This document shows, in pieces, positions 9,964-21,170 of a stretch of DNA of 64,000 nucleotides. The position numbers and the translations under genes are program-made. Every line of letters begins with the position of its first letter. The stretch's first letter is position 1. Origin of the DNA: Xanthostigma xanthostigma. Lineage: Eukaryota; Arthropoda; Insecta; Raphidioptera; Raphidiidae. The notes beneath the pieces are model-generated. The model was not told the origin of the DNA. It did not search any database and saw nothing but the letters and a program-made list of their open reading frames with translations. The stretch is from assembly GCA_963575645.1 (NCBI GenBank), contig OY754470.1, positions 45,663,201-45,727,200 of the forward strand. The letters run 5' to 3'.

Positions 9964-10640
9964 TTTAAAAGTAGCCTTTACCCGCGATTTTGCTCGCTAT
10001 TATGGCGTTGGGATCCCCTTCTGTAGAAGCGCAAGTACGATCAAAATCGGGTCAGTGGTTTTTGATTTAGTTCAAAACTACGTCAAATATTTTTTTTGCG
10101 CAGTGAAAAGGAGAGGGCGTCTGGGGGAAGTTGTTTAAAAAACAATTACGGGGTCGCGTATACAAAGTGAGATAGTAATACAGTAATTCTACACCAGTTG
10201 CGCTTATGACGTGTAGGTATATGTGATTTCTGATTGGTTAGATTAAAAAACAATGACAGTGAAAGACGAAAAGTAGTTCCATTTTTTTTACGTATTTATG
10301 AGGTTTGTGAATAATCCGCAAAGTTTTTTTTTTTTTTTTGGAACGTTTTCTATGACTTACAAAAGTCAAAATTTAGGCACATCGAATTATCGTACTGGCG
10401 ACCCAGTGATATACAGACAGACAAAAATTCTGAAAATTACTAATTCTGTCTAGAGATATCCTTACATCAAATTTCATAAAAAAAACTACTATAATTATTT
10501 TAAAGTAAATTATGATCCTTGATTTGTACTGTGAAATTACGAAGTTTCCTATTTTTTTACTCTCAAAAATAAATTACACAGTTAATGTTGACAGAATTTT
10601 TACAAAGTTAGGCTACTTCAAAGTTTAAATTTGACAATAC
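9964..10640. other. Unassigned repeat-like stretch
   Basis: TTACCCGCGATTTTGCTCGC at 9979-9998 resembles a decayed transposon 3' end. A run of 14 or so T at 10325-10339 and scattered repeat-like words follow. No gene is supported. Confidence 0.4.
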
Positions 10641-10961
10641 TCCGCATGGGTGAAAAATAGATTATATTTCTACCTATGCGGATTACTGTGTAGGTTGAAC
10701 GGCAGGCTTATAAAAAACGGGCATTGGCCAAATATATTGACCAATTTTAGAAACTGCGCGTTTTACAATATTGCCAGAGGTCGAATTCTTCGGCCGTCTG
10801 GAAACCAGATCTGGTATGTATTGCGTAAATGGGAAATAACCAGTCATTATAACAATAAACACTTCTGCAGCACTAAAAGGTTCGTTAGATTTGGGTGTCG
10901 CTGTTTCTATCTTAATTTTCACAGTTTTTTTTTTGTTCTTGACTTTCCTGAAATATATTTT
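10641..10961. other. Unassigned, open on both strands
   Basis: CCGCATGGGTGAAAAATAG and CTACCTATGCGG (10642-10682) form a small hairpin. Both strands are open for over 100 codons (10650-11075 on +, 11027-10683 on -), but neither product is recognisable and codon use looks random. I do not call a gene. Confidence 0.4.
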
Positions 10962-11526
10962 GACGTGATAACGTCTTATAAATTGATGAATCACCAATCT
11001 TATAAATTGATAAAACACAGGCTGCATGCACGAAAAAGTGTAACGTTCCTAAATCCTAACGTTCGTAACGCGTAACGTTCCGCCTGACTCTGTGCGTGCT
11101 TTTTGCTAATTTCTCGCTCAATTTAAATCAGATCGGTTTGAAACCAGTCTTAAACGAAAGAGGAGAACATTTTACATAGATTTCGTATAACAGAATTTGC
11201 CTAAACAGTTTTTTTATACAAATTTATATAGAAAAATAGCTGTATAAATGCAACATGAAAACGGCTGCATTTCTAATGTTTAATTCAATTTTTTGACATT
11301 AGTATTTTGTGAAATGCAACGCCTTCTAAGTTAAGTATTGGAATAACTAATTATTATTAGAACATAATACTTTGACAGTTGCAAACGTCACTTTTGACAT
11401 TTCTTATCATTCCGACACCAAGGATAAGCGGATTGAAACCAAATTTTGGGAGGTTTAGGTTATGTATTACGGAATACGTTATCACGTAAAACTATCGTCC
11501 GTAAACCGACTTTACAGACAACCAAT
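10962..11526 (-). mobile_element. Short inverted-repeat element, copy B
   Basis: It carries the same inverted pair as copy A, ACGTGATAACGTC (10963-10975) and ACGTTATCACGT (11476-11487). The leader GGTTGTCTGTAAAGTCGGTT is here on the - strand near the right end. It is longer than copy A because the interior holds extra sequence. Part of that (GATTGAAACCAAATTTTGGG, near 11433) recurs inverted near 23625. Confidence 0.6.
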
Positions 11527-11617
11527 TTTTTTTATCAATTAAATGTTTCTAAAGAACTTTGCATTTCGTTAAACGCATAGATTTTAGAAAATGTCTTGAT
11601 TTTTTAATGATCAATTT

Positions 11618-11798
11618 CAGCCCCGGATCTAGGGGAGAGGTCAAACCGGGGCAACTGCCCCTGATGGCAGTTTCAGGGGGCGCCAAGATTATAATATAAT
11701 ATGGTTGAAAACCACATCCTGTCCTTTTTCCGATTTACTCAATCTGCGCTATTATCAATTTTTTGCCCCGGTTCGAAAAAATCGTAGATCCGGAGCTG
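11618..11798. mobile_element. hAT-like MITE (181 bp)
   Basis: The ends CAGCCCCGGATCTA and TAGATCCGGAGCTG are inverted repeats with one mismatch. The flanking octamers ATCAATTT and TTCCATTT agree at 6 of 8 positions, consistent with an aged 8-bp duplication. The GGGGCAACTGCCCCTGA interior is typical of hAT MITEs. Confidence 0.7.
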
Positions 11799-12157
11799 TT
11801 CCATTTTTATTAGACCACACAATTTCAGAATATTTGATGAATTTTTGTCGTTTGTAAAAAATCGATAATAACCTGGGAAATCTTTCGCCATCGCAGAATC
11901 ATAAGAACTCCTAGGATTGGCACTGTAAGTCTATTTAAATTTTTATTAAAATTGTCTATCAAAAAACTAATTAAAATAATCAAAAAATCGATTACACCCA
12001 TATGGGAAAAATACAATATTTATGAGTATCATTGAATTGACGTCAATGACTGCTTAAAATTTCTAGAGGATGTGGCAAATAAACTATTAGATAATAAGGA
12101 AATAAACAGAAAGAATCGGAGAACTGATAAATAATGTTACTATATAGGAAACATAAC
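11799..12157. other. AT-rich stretch, nothing recognised
   Basis: No coding or structural signal is seen. Confidence 0.5.
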
Positions 12158-12791
<634 letters not shown>

Positions 12792-12824
12792 ATAATAATT
12801 ACTAACTGTAACTAAACTCATCTA

Positions 12825-12912
12825 ATTATTATTATTATTACTATTACTATTATTATTATCATCATCATCACCATCACCATCATCATCATTATTATTATTA
12901 TTTTTATTATTA

Positions 12913-12943
<31 letters not shown>

Positions 12944-12945
12944 AG
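12825..12945 (+). repeat. Imperfect ATT/ATC/ACC trinucleotide repeat
   Basis: Blocks of ATT, ACT, ATC and ACC alternate. An apparent poly-Asn open frame on the - strand is an artefact of this repeat. Confidence 0.9.
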
Positions 12946-13833
12946 GAAACAGATTTATAATTTGAAAAGGAACTAGCTATATTTATACACAAAGGTCGAA
13001 GGCATTTTACAATTTTCACACATAATTTTCTTGAGTAACTTTATTTGAACACAAGTGTCAAGTACTGTAGGCATGCTTGAAAAAGTTTTATTTCTTATAC
13101 TCGTATTAATAAAAAACCCCTCTTGAATATCCGTGACTGGCATGCGAAACTACAATTTTCATTGAAAACTTCTTGGCGCACTGTCGGTTACAGTACGATC
13201 AAAAAATAGGGAGCAATGTCCTCAGTTTATGAAGGGATTAGTATATAGTATTCGGCCACTTTTGAAAAAAAATTTCTTTTTCTATTTTTAGAAAGTTTAT
13301 GTATTTAACATAATTCCCAGAAAATTTTAGAACGATCCGAGCAAATGTACTTTTAATAACTTTAATAGAAGCTTGAAAATAGTAAAAATACCGTTTTTTT
13401 TGGGGGGGGGGGCGCCGAGTAGACTAATCCCTGAATTGGTATATTGAGCGCAAATAATTCTAGAAATTCGTGGTCTTAAAACAAGCGACATTTTAATAAT
13501 TTTGCCAGATATTTAATATCTATTAACCAGTGCATAAAATAACATTTAAAGTAGGCGACACCGGTGCCGCCCAGTGATTCTGCTCGCGCCATCCTGTAGC
13601 ATAGAAGCTCAACCGTCTTCTGGGTGGTGTTTTTACTTTGTACTATTTTACTATAAGATATACTGCCACAATATAGATCGGATTGCTCGAAATATCGCAA
13701 GAAAAGAGAACCAATCAGGAGCTCGGAAAAAAATGGCTGCCTACATGTAGAGAAACTCCAACTTCACTTTAATGTTCTCATTTTTCTATACAAATCTATT
13801 CTTATCTGTTGGGATTAAAAAATCTGTACTATT
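12946..13833. other. Unassigned stretch
   Basis: The portion 13540-13745 is richer in GC than its flanks and looks like an old repeat fragment, but no ends are seen. A G-run lies at 13402-13411. The 74-codon - strand frame at 13476-13700 is not recognisable. Confidence 0.4.
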
Positions 13834-14139
13834 TCTGTACTAATATATAAAGCTGAAGAGTTTGTTTGGTTGAACGCGCTAATCTCAGGAGCTACTGGTT
13901 CGAATTGAAAAATGTTTTTTGTTGGATAGCCCATTTATCGAGGAAGACTATAGGCTATATAATATCACGCTACGACGAATAAGAGCGGAGCAGCAATGAA
14001 AAATATTGCAAAATTTGTCCGTCCGACAAAAACTTTTGAACGATAACTCTGATCATCATGAAATGAATACGCGTACTCATGTTCCTCCCCCCCCCCATTC
14101 GTTCTTTTGCACCCGGGTGAAACTGGGCGGGACCGCTAG
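13834..14139 (+). mobile_element. Helitron-like family A copy, nearly complete
   Basis: It begins TCTGTACTAATATATAAAGC, with the TC expected of a Helitron 5' end. It ends with the hairpin CACCCGGGTGAAACTGGGCG followed by GGACCGCTAG (CTAG 14136-14139) and then T. No inverted ends or target duplication are present. This is the clearest short copy for defining the family. It has no Rep/helicase gene. Confidence 0.75.
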
Positions 14140-14154
14140 TTAGTAATATTATAA

Positions 14155-14421
14155 AGATCTGATTTAACAATGACCTTAGATTGTGACCTTGCATATTTCT
14201 CCGTTTGTAAGTTTGGATGTAGAAAGTAATCTCCGAAACTACTTATCCGATTTCAAAAAATGTTTCACCAATATTTAGAATGGACCTTCAGGATGCACAT
14301 AGGCTATATATTATCGCGTTAAAATAAAAATCACTTTTTGTGGAAAGTATTTTTTTTTAACGTAAGTCGACGAAAAACGGTGACAATCTACAATTCGGGC
14401 GAAGCCGGACCGGGCCGCTAA
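14155..14421 (+). mobile_element. Helitron-like family B copy
   Basis: Lead-in GACCTTAGATTGTGACCTTG, then GTTTGTAAGTTTGGATGTAG, and a 3' end with the hairpin GGGCGAAGCCGGACCGGGCC followed by GCTAA. The same lead-in occurs at 17605, 26752 and 28990. Confidence 0.7.
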
Positions 14422-14682
14422 TCATCAATAGATTTCAGCAATCCTTCCGATCCAAAGTCTAGTACTTGGTGTAAATAAAACAAATAATTATCATAACAAT
14501 GAATTTCCAATATTACTACTTGTGTATCCTTTAAGTAAAGCTTATTTACATATTTATTGGGAAAAAACATAGAGGGTGTGAGTATCTAAGAAAAAAATGA
14601 GGATTTATAAAAATACAATATTCCCGAGTTCCTGCGCATTTTGTCATTATAATATAACAGTAGGTGGTATTCTTAAGTAAAC

Positions 14683-15472
14683 CAGAGGTGGACTAATTAG
14701 TTTTTGGATTTTCTGCGTGAAGAATAACCTTGAAGACTTCATGAACAAGTTTTTGCAATGGCGACGCATTTCGAAATTTCATTATCCATAACCAAAATTG
14801 CTAAACAGATCGAAACTAAATTTTAAACTAGTTATTGATACAACTTTTAAATTTAAATCTGAGTTTAAGGAAAAAAATGGCATGCTTAGGTTTAGATTCA
14901 AAGCTGAGAGTCGTATCAGAAACCGAACAGAACGGTTTTAGGACGTTTTTCAAGATTTTTTATTTTTCTAAATGAAAACTAAAATTTTCAATTTTTTCGA
15001 AAACGACTCTAACGATTTGTTCACGCTTCATAAATAGGTCATCATTATCTCAGAAATTCAGAAAATATGGTTTGTTGAACAAAAACTTGGGCTAGATCCA
15101 GTTGAGCAAGAAAAATGGGCCTTGTTATTTTTAGATTCATTTTCTTGTTGTATAATCTTTTTGAAGACAACAATGAGGAGTGTATAGGCTTAGATACACG
15201 AGGCCCTAGAGCGGCAAAATTTAGGAGGCTTAGGAGACTTATTGTTAGATATTATGTTAAAAAAAAAGTATTCGAGCCCTAAAATTCAAAATTCAAAAAG
15301 TAACGGTTTGCAAGATAAATGAACAAAAATCAAAACGGAACCGTCACAGGGATAATTTTATGTCCAAAAGGGGATGAAATCCGTGGAAATTTTATATACA
15401 TGTTCTTCGACACAAAAAACGGCGTCATATCAGAGCGGGCCTAGGGCAGTATAGCAACCAAATCCACCCCTG
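14683..15472. mobile_element. Probable non-autonomous hAT element (790 bp)
   Basis: The left end CAGAGGTGGACTAAT and right end AAATCCACCCCTG are imperfect inverted repeats. Subterminal GAGGCCCTAGAGCGGC and GCGGGCCTAGGGCAG resemble hAT interiors. No 8-bp duplication is clear, so the call is provisional. Confidence 0.5.
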
Positions 15473-16489
15473 TGTCGACACTGTACCGGAAAGGTGTGTT
15501 CGTCTCCTAGAAAAATCAAGAATCACTACAAATGCAATGTCCTTCCGGATTTTCCGCCATTGTTTACAATATTTTGGCATGCGGATCACGAATTTTCAGG
15601 TACATCGGTTTGTTTTAGTTAAATCGCTGTATTAGGTGGATATATCTATAATATTTTATTATGCATAAACAGTTATATATAATTTACGTTGGTATTGTCA
15701 TTTACCCTTTTGTTTTTTCCCGGGTAAGAGTTTACCTGCTTTCTTTAACTGTTCCAGAAAAAAACAGTCTTCATATTAAAAAATTATTGAAAAAATAATT
15801 TTAAAATTTAAATTACTTCATTATTAATTAATCGCCATTCATCAGATATAGGTATCTGCGGTATATTATATCTCATATGTAATGTAAGTACGTAGATCAA
15901 TAAAATGTTCCGCATCATTTTTAACGGAAAACCGGTTTCGTGGAAATAACAAGTCAATTTACCAGAATAATGCCGTCATTTCTAAGATCTTCTTTTGTTA
16001 TTAGTTAGCATTATTACCTCGGACATTTATCAAACCATCATTTCCAAAAAGCTGCTTTCTTTTTAGAACTTTATAAACGGAGATTAAAGGGATTACATAG
16101 GTTTGAAAATTTCGAAAAATCCATTTTATTTCTATTTTTTTATCAAATTATATCTAGAATATTTTTTCAAAGTTTTATGCCAATAGAATTCTAGGAGAGA
16201 AAGCCTTTGGAAATTCCTTCTATAAAGTAAGACCGACCAGGAGCGACGCAGGTATATCACGTTTTTCTAAAAAAATACTACTTTTAAAGACGGTGGACAC
16301 GATTTCTCAAAAACTAATGCACTGACCTCATTGAAATTTTGCACGCTTCTTTAAAATAGGATCGACCAGTGATTGAAAAAATTGAAAAAATAATACTATT
16401 AATTTTTCAATTTTTGATTATAATTTAAAAACTTGAAGAGAATACTTTTAAATACGAATTAGAAATTAAGTAATTATTAATTATTTTTA
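15473..16489. other. Unassigned AT-rich stretch
   Basis: No gene is visible. 16210-16380 contains repeat-like phrases but no ends. Confidence 0.45.
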
Positions 16490-16640
16490 TATTTTTTAGA
16501 TCAGTTCTGAGGAAGCTCCACATCCGGACCGAAACGTCAATGTATTAATTATTACTTTTTGTTAATATATTTGTCTGAAAAATTAGTCGATAATTTTATT
16601 TATTGAAGAATTCTAATCACACGTTAATCACATATTTGTT
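16490..16640 (+). mobile_element. Penelope-like 3' end fragment
   Basis: GATCAGTTCTGAGGAAGCTC, then GGACCGAAACGTCAATGTAT, resembles the short motif after the ORF of Penelope-like or related retroelements. The same block occurs inverted at 55330-55440. It is followed by TCGATAATTTTATTTATTGA and TTCTAATCACACGTTAATCA, a flank also found near 48290 and 55510. Confidence 0.45.
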
Positions 16641-16644
16641 TATT

Positions 16645-16711
16645 AAAATAGGTTCAGTGGTTTCGGAGATTAGCGCGCCCAAAATTGTGACACGGACATT
16701 TTATATATATA
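16645..16711 (-). mobile_element. Helitron-like family C 5' fragment
   Basis: On the - strand it reads ATATAAAATGTCCGTGTCAC, then GCGCTAATCTCCGAAACCAC, the first 65 bp or so of family C (compare 60498-60827). The rest is missing. Confidence 0.6.
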
Positions 16712-17594
16712 GAAATATATCATTTTTATTCGTATTGAAATAAGAAGTTTGTTTATAAAAGGCTTTTTTATTTATGTACCTATATTTTTTTCTTGCAAAC
16801 TCAAGACCATCAACTGCCGTAGTGGTCCGGACCTCATATACTAATTAACATTCCCAATTTATTATTATTATAGTTTTGAAAATGGATTTACCTATTAACG
16901 CTAGATATTTATAGAGTTATTAAAATTATTATTCATTAATTATATTTATTTGGACTGCGCAATTGTTATCTATTTGGTCATTTTTAGCGATATCTATACT
17001 TTTGAAATTTTATTGCAAAATGAGTACAGACGCTACAATTGGTAAATTTATTCATTGAAACAATAATTTCCTTGCATTAACACGTATTAAATGAAAAAAA
17101 TTGGACAAGTGCGAGTACAATGGCAGAATTTTAATGAAGTTTGGAAAGAAATAACATCTCAAAAACAAATGAACTTGAAATACTGCAATCACGAAAAAAA
17201 AAACGATATTTTTTCTAACAAAAACATTTGACATGCGTGTCGCAAAATCGGAAGTAATTTTAGTGCCAAAGACAAGTGAATCGAAGAATATTGACAGGAC
17301 AAACGCGCGTTCATATTCGACCTTGGATTATAAGGACAATGGCTAATCATTCTCTAACTTTATATGCAATTCTCGTAGTCTATCGATAGATATACATATT
17401 TGTACAATGTAATATGTAAACAGACGAATCAATGCTGAATGTCTGCAGAAATTTTATTCGATATTGAATAAAAAAATATAATTAATCTGGTTTCTAAAAA
17501 GGAATCACAATGTCCATAAAAAAGAAGAAATATTTTTCACTTCGATTGGCAATTTTTTCTATTAATATAGACTCAGTTGCAGAAAGCATTGTCA
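16712..17594. other. AT-rich stretch, nothing recognised
   Basis: Short open frames on both strands are not recognisable as genes. Confidence 0.5.
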
Positions 17595-17825
17595 GAAAAT
17601 CTGATTTAACTATGACCTTAGATTGTGACCATGCATATTTCTCCGTTTGTAAGTTTGGATGCAGGAGGTTATCACCGAAACTACTCATCCGATTTTAAAA
17701 ATGTTTCCACCAATATTTAAAATGGACCTTCAGGATGGACATAGGGTATATATTATCGCGTTAAAATAAAATCGCTTTTCGTGGAGATCAATTTGGCAAA
17801 GCAATTCGACGAAAAAACGGTGAGA
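17595..17825 (+). mobile_element. Helitron-like family B copy, 3' truncated
   Basis: It contains GACCTTAGATTGTGACCATG, GTTTGTAAGTTTGGATGCAG and ATATATTATCGCGTTAAAAT, but stops after GACGAAAAAACGGTGAGATT, before the terminal hairpin and CTAG. Confidence 0.7.
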
Positions 17826-18366
17826 TTGATTTAAAAGAAGGATAGGTACTATGATACCACTGGAATCTGTCAAAAACTTCAACCCAAAACGATTTATTAC
17901 TCTACACTATTTCAGGATAAACTATAAAGGTTTCATAGAATTTTCTTCAGTTTCTTAGTATAGTCATGCTACATATAATCGGCAACATAGCCCATGGCAA
18001 GATTCTGATTTTGCGCTCTCAAAATTTAATTTGTTAGTTGATGTCTATAGGCAGTGTGCTCGAAGCCTACTATAGTGCCGCTAGTGGGGAACAGAGAATT
18101 ATTGAACTCACTATTTATGGAAATCGCGACATGTTTCTAAGGTTTGTTTACACTGACAGCGGAATGTCAAGTTAGGGTGCCAATGGTCTTTATTTTACTT
18201 AAATCGCGCCATCAGCGCAACAGCCCGGAACACAACAAGCATTTTCAGATCGCTTAGTTTTCCTATGTTTTCTTTGTATTTAAAAAACTTCATAAAATTA
18301 TAAGTATTGTCACTTTTAATAAACATTGCTTACTGACATACGAAAAATTTGAGCTTGAAGTTTCCC
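17826..18366. other. Unassigned intergenic stretch
   Basis: No repeat or gene is recognised. Sequence composition is more balanced than average. Confidence 0.45.
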
Positions 18367-18374
18367 CTAGTGCT

Positions 18375-19284
18375 CAGGGGCGGACCGTAAATTTGTGGGG
18401 CCCTGGGCTTACACTACTTGGGGGCCTACCTGTGAAAAAAAATTGTTTTCTATAATGATGTATTTGTATACTAAAGGGTGTTTTTTTTTTTAATTTCTTG
18501 GTCCCATGTTTTAGCATTGAACCTAAAAAAAACTCCCAAAATTTCAGCTTCCTAGATCAAACCTGTGAACGGCGCAAACCGTTTGTTTCTCATTTAATTA
18601 ACATGAGAAAAACGACGTGTTTACTCAAACATGGATAACTGGTAGAAAATCTTTTTTGTGTATTTTTGGTAACAGCAATTTAAAGAGAATTGAATTTCTC
18701 ACAAAAAAGGTCCTTAGTACTAAATCCGTGAATTCATTATTTTCAAAGATGTACCTACCTATATTCGTTAAACATTCCCATAAATATCGGATTTCATTTA
18801 ATTAATTAATAGTTTAAATTAAACGAGCATACCTATCTTTGAAAATAATGAATTCACGGATTTAGTACTAAGGACCTTTTTTGTGGGAAATTCAATTCTC
18901 TCTAAATTGCTGTTATCAAAAATAAATAAAAAACATTTTCTACCAGCTATTCATGTTTGAGTAAAAACGTTGTTTTTCCCATGTTAATTAAATGGGAAAC
19001 AAACTCGGTTTGCACCTTCCACAGGTTTGATCTAGGAAGCTGAAATTTTGGTAGAATTATTTTTAGGTCCAATACTAAAACATGACTGAAAACAAACACC
19101 CTAATAAATAGGAAAAAAGTAGAACAAGGAAATATTTTAAGACATTATTGCAAAAAAATTAGCAGGTGTCTAATTACATTTTTTTCTTTAATTCGCAATA
19201 GTGTCCATTGTCTTCAATGGGGCCCTTTATATCCACGGGGCCCAGGGCTGCAGCCCAAAAAGCCATTATATAGATCCGCCCCTG
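18375..19284. mobile_element. hAT element (910 bp) carrying a foldback
   Basis: A perfect 8-bp direct repeat CTAGTGCT flanks it (18367-18374, 19285-19292). The ends CAGGGGCGGAC and GATCCGCCCCTG are inverted. Subterminal GGGGCCCTGGGCTTAC and GGGGCCCAGGGCTGCAG are hAT-like. The middle is occupied by a separate foldback unit (18474-19104). There is no transposase. Confidence 0.87.
18474..19104. mobile_element. Foldback element nested in hAT (about 630 bp)
   Basis: Two arms of roughly 300 bp are inverted copies: 18474-18790 and 18815-19104. They share CCTAGATCAAACCTGTG, GAATTCATTATTTTCAAAGA and CTTAGTACTAAATCCGTGAA on opposite strands. The outer ends AGGGTGTTTTT and AAACACCCT sit next to TA, like the mariner copy at 4164-5068. 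It is likely a foldback of Tc1/mariner origin, younger than the hAT host. Confidence 0.8.
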
Positions 19285-19362
19285 CTAGTGCTCACCACAA
19301 ACGCTCGCATCGAAAAATTTTAAATTCCGCCTCTCTGCACATAGCCCATACTAGCATTTTAA

Positions 19363-19571
19363 AGAGGTAAAATTTGAAAGTTCGGGTGTAGGATGTTATT
19401 TCCGAGATTACTCATCCGATTTCAAAATGTTTTTCACTGAATGAACCTTCAGGATGAATTATATATTATCGCCTTAAAGGCGCTTTTCGTGGAGACCAAT
19501 TTTGCAACGACGTAAGTCGTCGAAAAAACGGTGGCAATCTACAAATTCGGGGAAGCCGGACCGGGCCATTA
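19363..19571 (+). mobile_element. Helitron-like family B copy
   Basis: It contains ACTCATCCGATTTCAAAATG and GACGAAAAAACGGTGGCAAT (with a flanking CGTAAGTCGT) and ends GGGGAAGCCGGACCGGGCC, then ATTAG in place of GCTAG. It lies only about 270 bp upstream of the Mmp1 TATA box. Confidence 0.7.
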
Positions 19572-19677
19572 GTATCCAAATAAAACAATCATAATCGCAT
19601 TGCTGATGACGTCTTTCCGGGTTTGCGTCCCGGTTGGCAGGTCCTAGTTATACGGTTAGTAATTTATGATATAATAG

Positions 19678-19790
19678 TTATCTGAAACGATTTTAAGATA
19701 ATTGTTTCATAGATTTTCAGAGATAATATTCAGAATTACAATCGAAACGAAGAATTGAAACGGATAATTGCTTATCACTGAAACGACATA
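19678..19790 (+). promoter_or_regulatory. Candidate proximal enhancer: GATA and GAAACG motifs
   Basis: Within about 110 bp there are GATA-type sites at 19678-19683 (TTATCT), 19696-19701 and 19721-19726 (AGATAA), 19762-19767 (GGATAA) and 19771-19776 (CTTATC). Interleaved with them are four GAAACG words, near 19684, 19744, 19756 and 19780. The cluster lies 50-165 bp upstream of the TATA box. Function is inferred from motif density only. Confidence 0.4.
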
Positions 19791-19841
19791 CAATTCCACC
19801 GCGCTACAATAAATGATGGGTATGACACATTCGCGCGCTAC

Positions 19842-19880
19842 TATATAAACAATTGAACGTCTCGTTAGCGAGCAGTTGTG
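19842..19880 (+). promoter_or_regulatory. Core promoter of the Mmp1-like gene
   Basis: TATATAAA (19842-19849) is followed at the right distance by an initiator-like GCAGTTG with A at 19874, about 32 bp downstream of the first T of the box. This places the start of transcription near 19874. The local sequence is richer in CpG than the surrounding repeats. No downstream promoter element is convincing. Confidence 0.55.
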
Positions 19881-20286
19881 TCGAGTCCGCCGATTGGTTC
19901 AGGCAGCCGCAACCGAAACAATCGAGGAGCGATTCACGCTGTGATCTCGCGTTCATAAAACTCAATCAATTGTAACCGATTTTTTTTCTCTGACCGTTAC
20001 ATAATAGTGTTACAAATATCTGCACCGTGTCAATGTGAAGATAAAAACCTATTTAGTTTCGGTTTCTAAAGTTATAGTGTTTTATATTCGAAGTTATGTT
20101 AATTTTCGGTTAGAAGAGAAATCGATTTTTTTGTTCTCTAGATTAAATAACGACGATTTCGAATATAAAGTGACATAATTTGTTGTTTCTTTTTGCGCAA
20201 GAATCGGTTTATAGTGATACTTAATTCAATTTTATACTTGGATAGTTAATGTGCAATACAGAATCTGCGTATCTGCCTTATAAATA
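19874..20286 (+). other. Predicted 5' leader of Mmp1-like mRNA
   Basis: From the inferred start at 19874 to the ATG at 20287 is 413 nt. Several short upstream frames exist. An in-frame TAA at 20281-20283 just precedes the ATG, so the coding frame cannot extend further upstream in this exon. Whether the leader is continuous or spliced cannot be seen. Confidence 0.45.
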
Positions 20287-20442
20287 ATGTACGCCAGTAT
20301 TTATAATATTTCGATGAGGAGCGGCTGCAATAGTAACAAATCAACAATGTTATTCCTATTGTTAAGAACAATTATGGTGCTGGGCGTCGTTGCAGCTCTG
20401 CCAGTCAATAGCGCGCCTGTCAACTCTGAAACTCAAGCAATG
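20287..20442 (+). CDS. Matrix metalloproteinase, exon 1 (signal peptide)
   Basis: This exon encodes 52 residues of a secreted or membrane-anchored zinc endopeptidase that cleaves extracellular matrix. ATG 20287 is the first in frame after TAA 20281-20283; ATGs at 20314 and 20347 are alternatives. Residues 21-42 (MLFLLLRTIMVLGVVAALPV then NSA) form a hydrophobic signal peptide with a likely cut after NSA. The exon ends in ATG followed by a donor GTTAGT at 20443, splicing in phase 0 to 63010, so TQAM is followed by IYLAQFGYL. Insect Mmp1 proteins have the same signal, short spacer, then YLxQFGYL order. In Drosophila, MMPs act in tracheal growth, tissue remodelling and invasion. Assignment to Mmp1 rather than Mmp2 or Mmp3 rests mainly on exon 2. 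Confidence 0.72.
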
Positions 20443-20599
20443 GTTAGTGAATTCTTATTACTTTATCAGAAATGATTTACACTAATCTAGAAAAATAGTA
20501 TATCAACTTTGAAGTGTTCCACTTAAGTCCATTTTTCGTTGTAATGGAATATGCACAGTTGTTTTCTAAATGCCTCAAAGTACCTTTGTACTACCGTTC

Positions 20600-21170
20600 A
20601 ATCTAGACTAAATTCGAAACGATTCGACCCCCATTTTTGGGACTTTATTTGGAACTTGAGGTATATGCCTACTACGCAAACAGTTAGTTTAATCAATCTC
20701 AAATAAACTCAAAGACGCGGTCATCAAAGAGACCTTGATATTTTCGAGACCTTATTTTAATCTTGAGGCACTAACATTTTGCAGTAAATTGTTCAATACA
20801 AACTAAATTTGAAATGATGCGATCCTCATGGAAACCTTGATATTTTCGCGATCTTGAGGCACCTACGTTTTGCGGTGATTTTTTTCAATTTGAAACTAAA
20901 TTCTAAATATTGCGACCCCCAAGAAGACCTTGACATTTTCTCAAATTTTATTTTGATCTTGAGGCATTTACGTTTATTGTAGTCAATTTTTTCGAAATAA
21001 CGCAACCCTCAAGGTGATCTTTCCATTTATGCAACTTTATTCCGATCTAGTGGGACCTACATGTGAATTTTTATCAAAATGAACTTAATTCGAAATGACG
21101 CGATCCTCAAGGAGATTTCATCGTTTCCGCGAGTTTATTTTGAATTTAAAATGTAGGTACTTTAGTGAAT
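20600..21170 (+). repeat. Degenerate minisatellite, about six units of 90-105 bp
   Basis: A unit built on AACTAAATTCGAAATGACGC, CCTCAAGGAGACCTTGATAT and CTTGAGGCACCTACGTTTTG recurs with heavy divergence at about 20600, 20695, 20800, 20893, 20989 and 21082. It starts 160 bp after exon 1 and resembles no other repeat in the window. Confidence 0.75.

Noticed and set aside
10683..11027. 114-codon - strand frame
   Set aside because: It overlaps a + strand frame of similar length and the start of a repeat element; no domain recognised.
12822..13019. - strand poly-Asn frame
   Set aside because: It is a translation of trinucleotide microsatellite.
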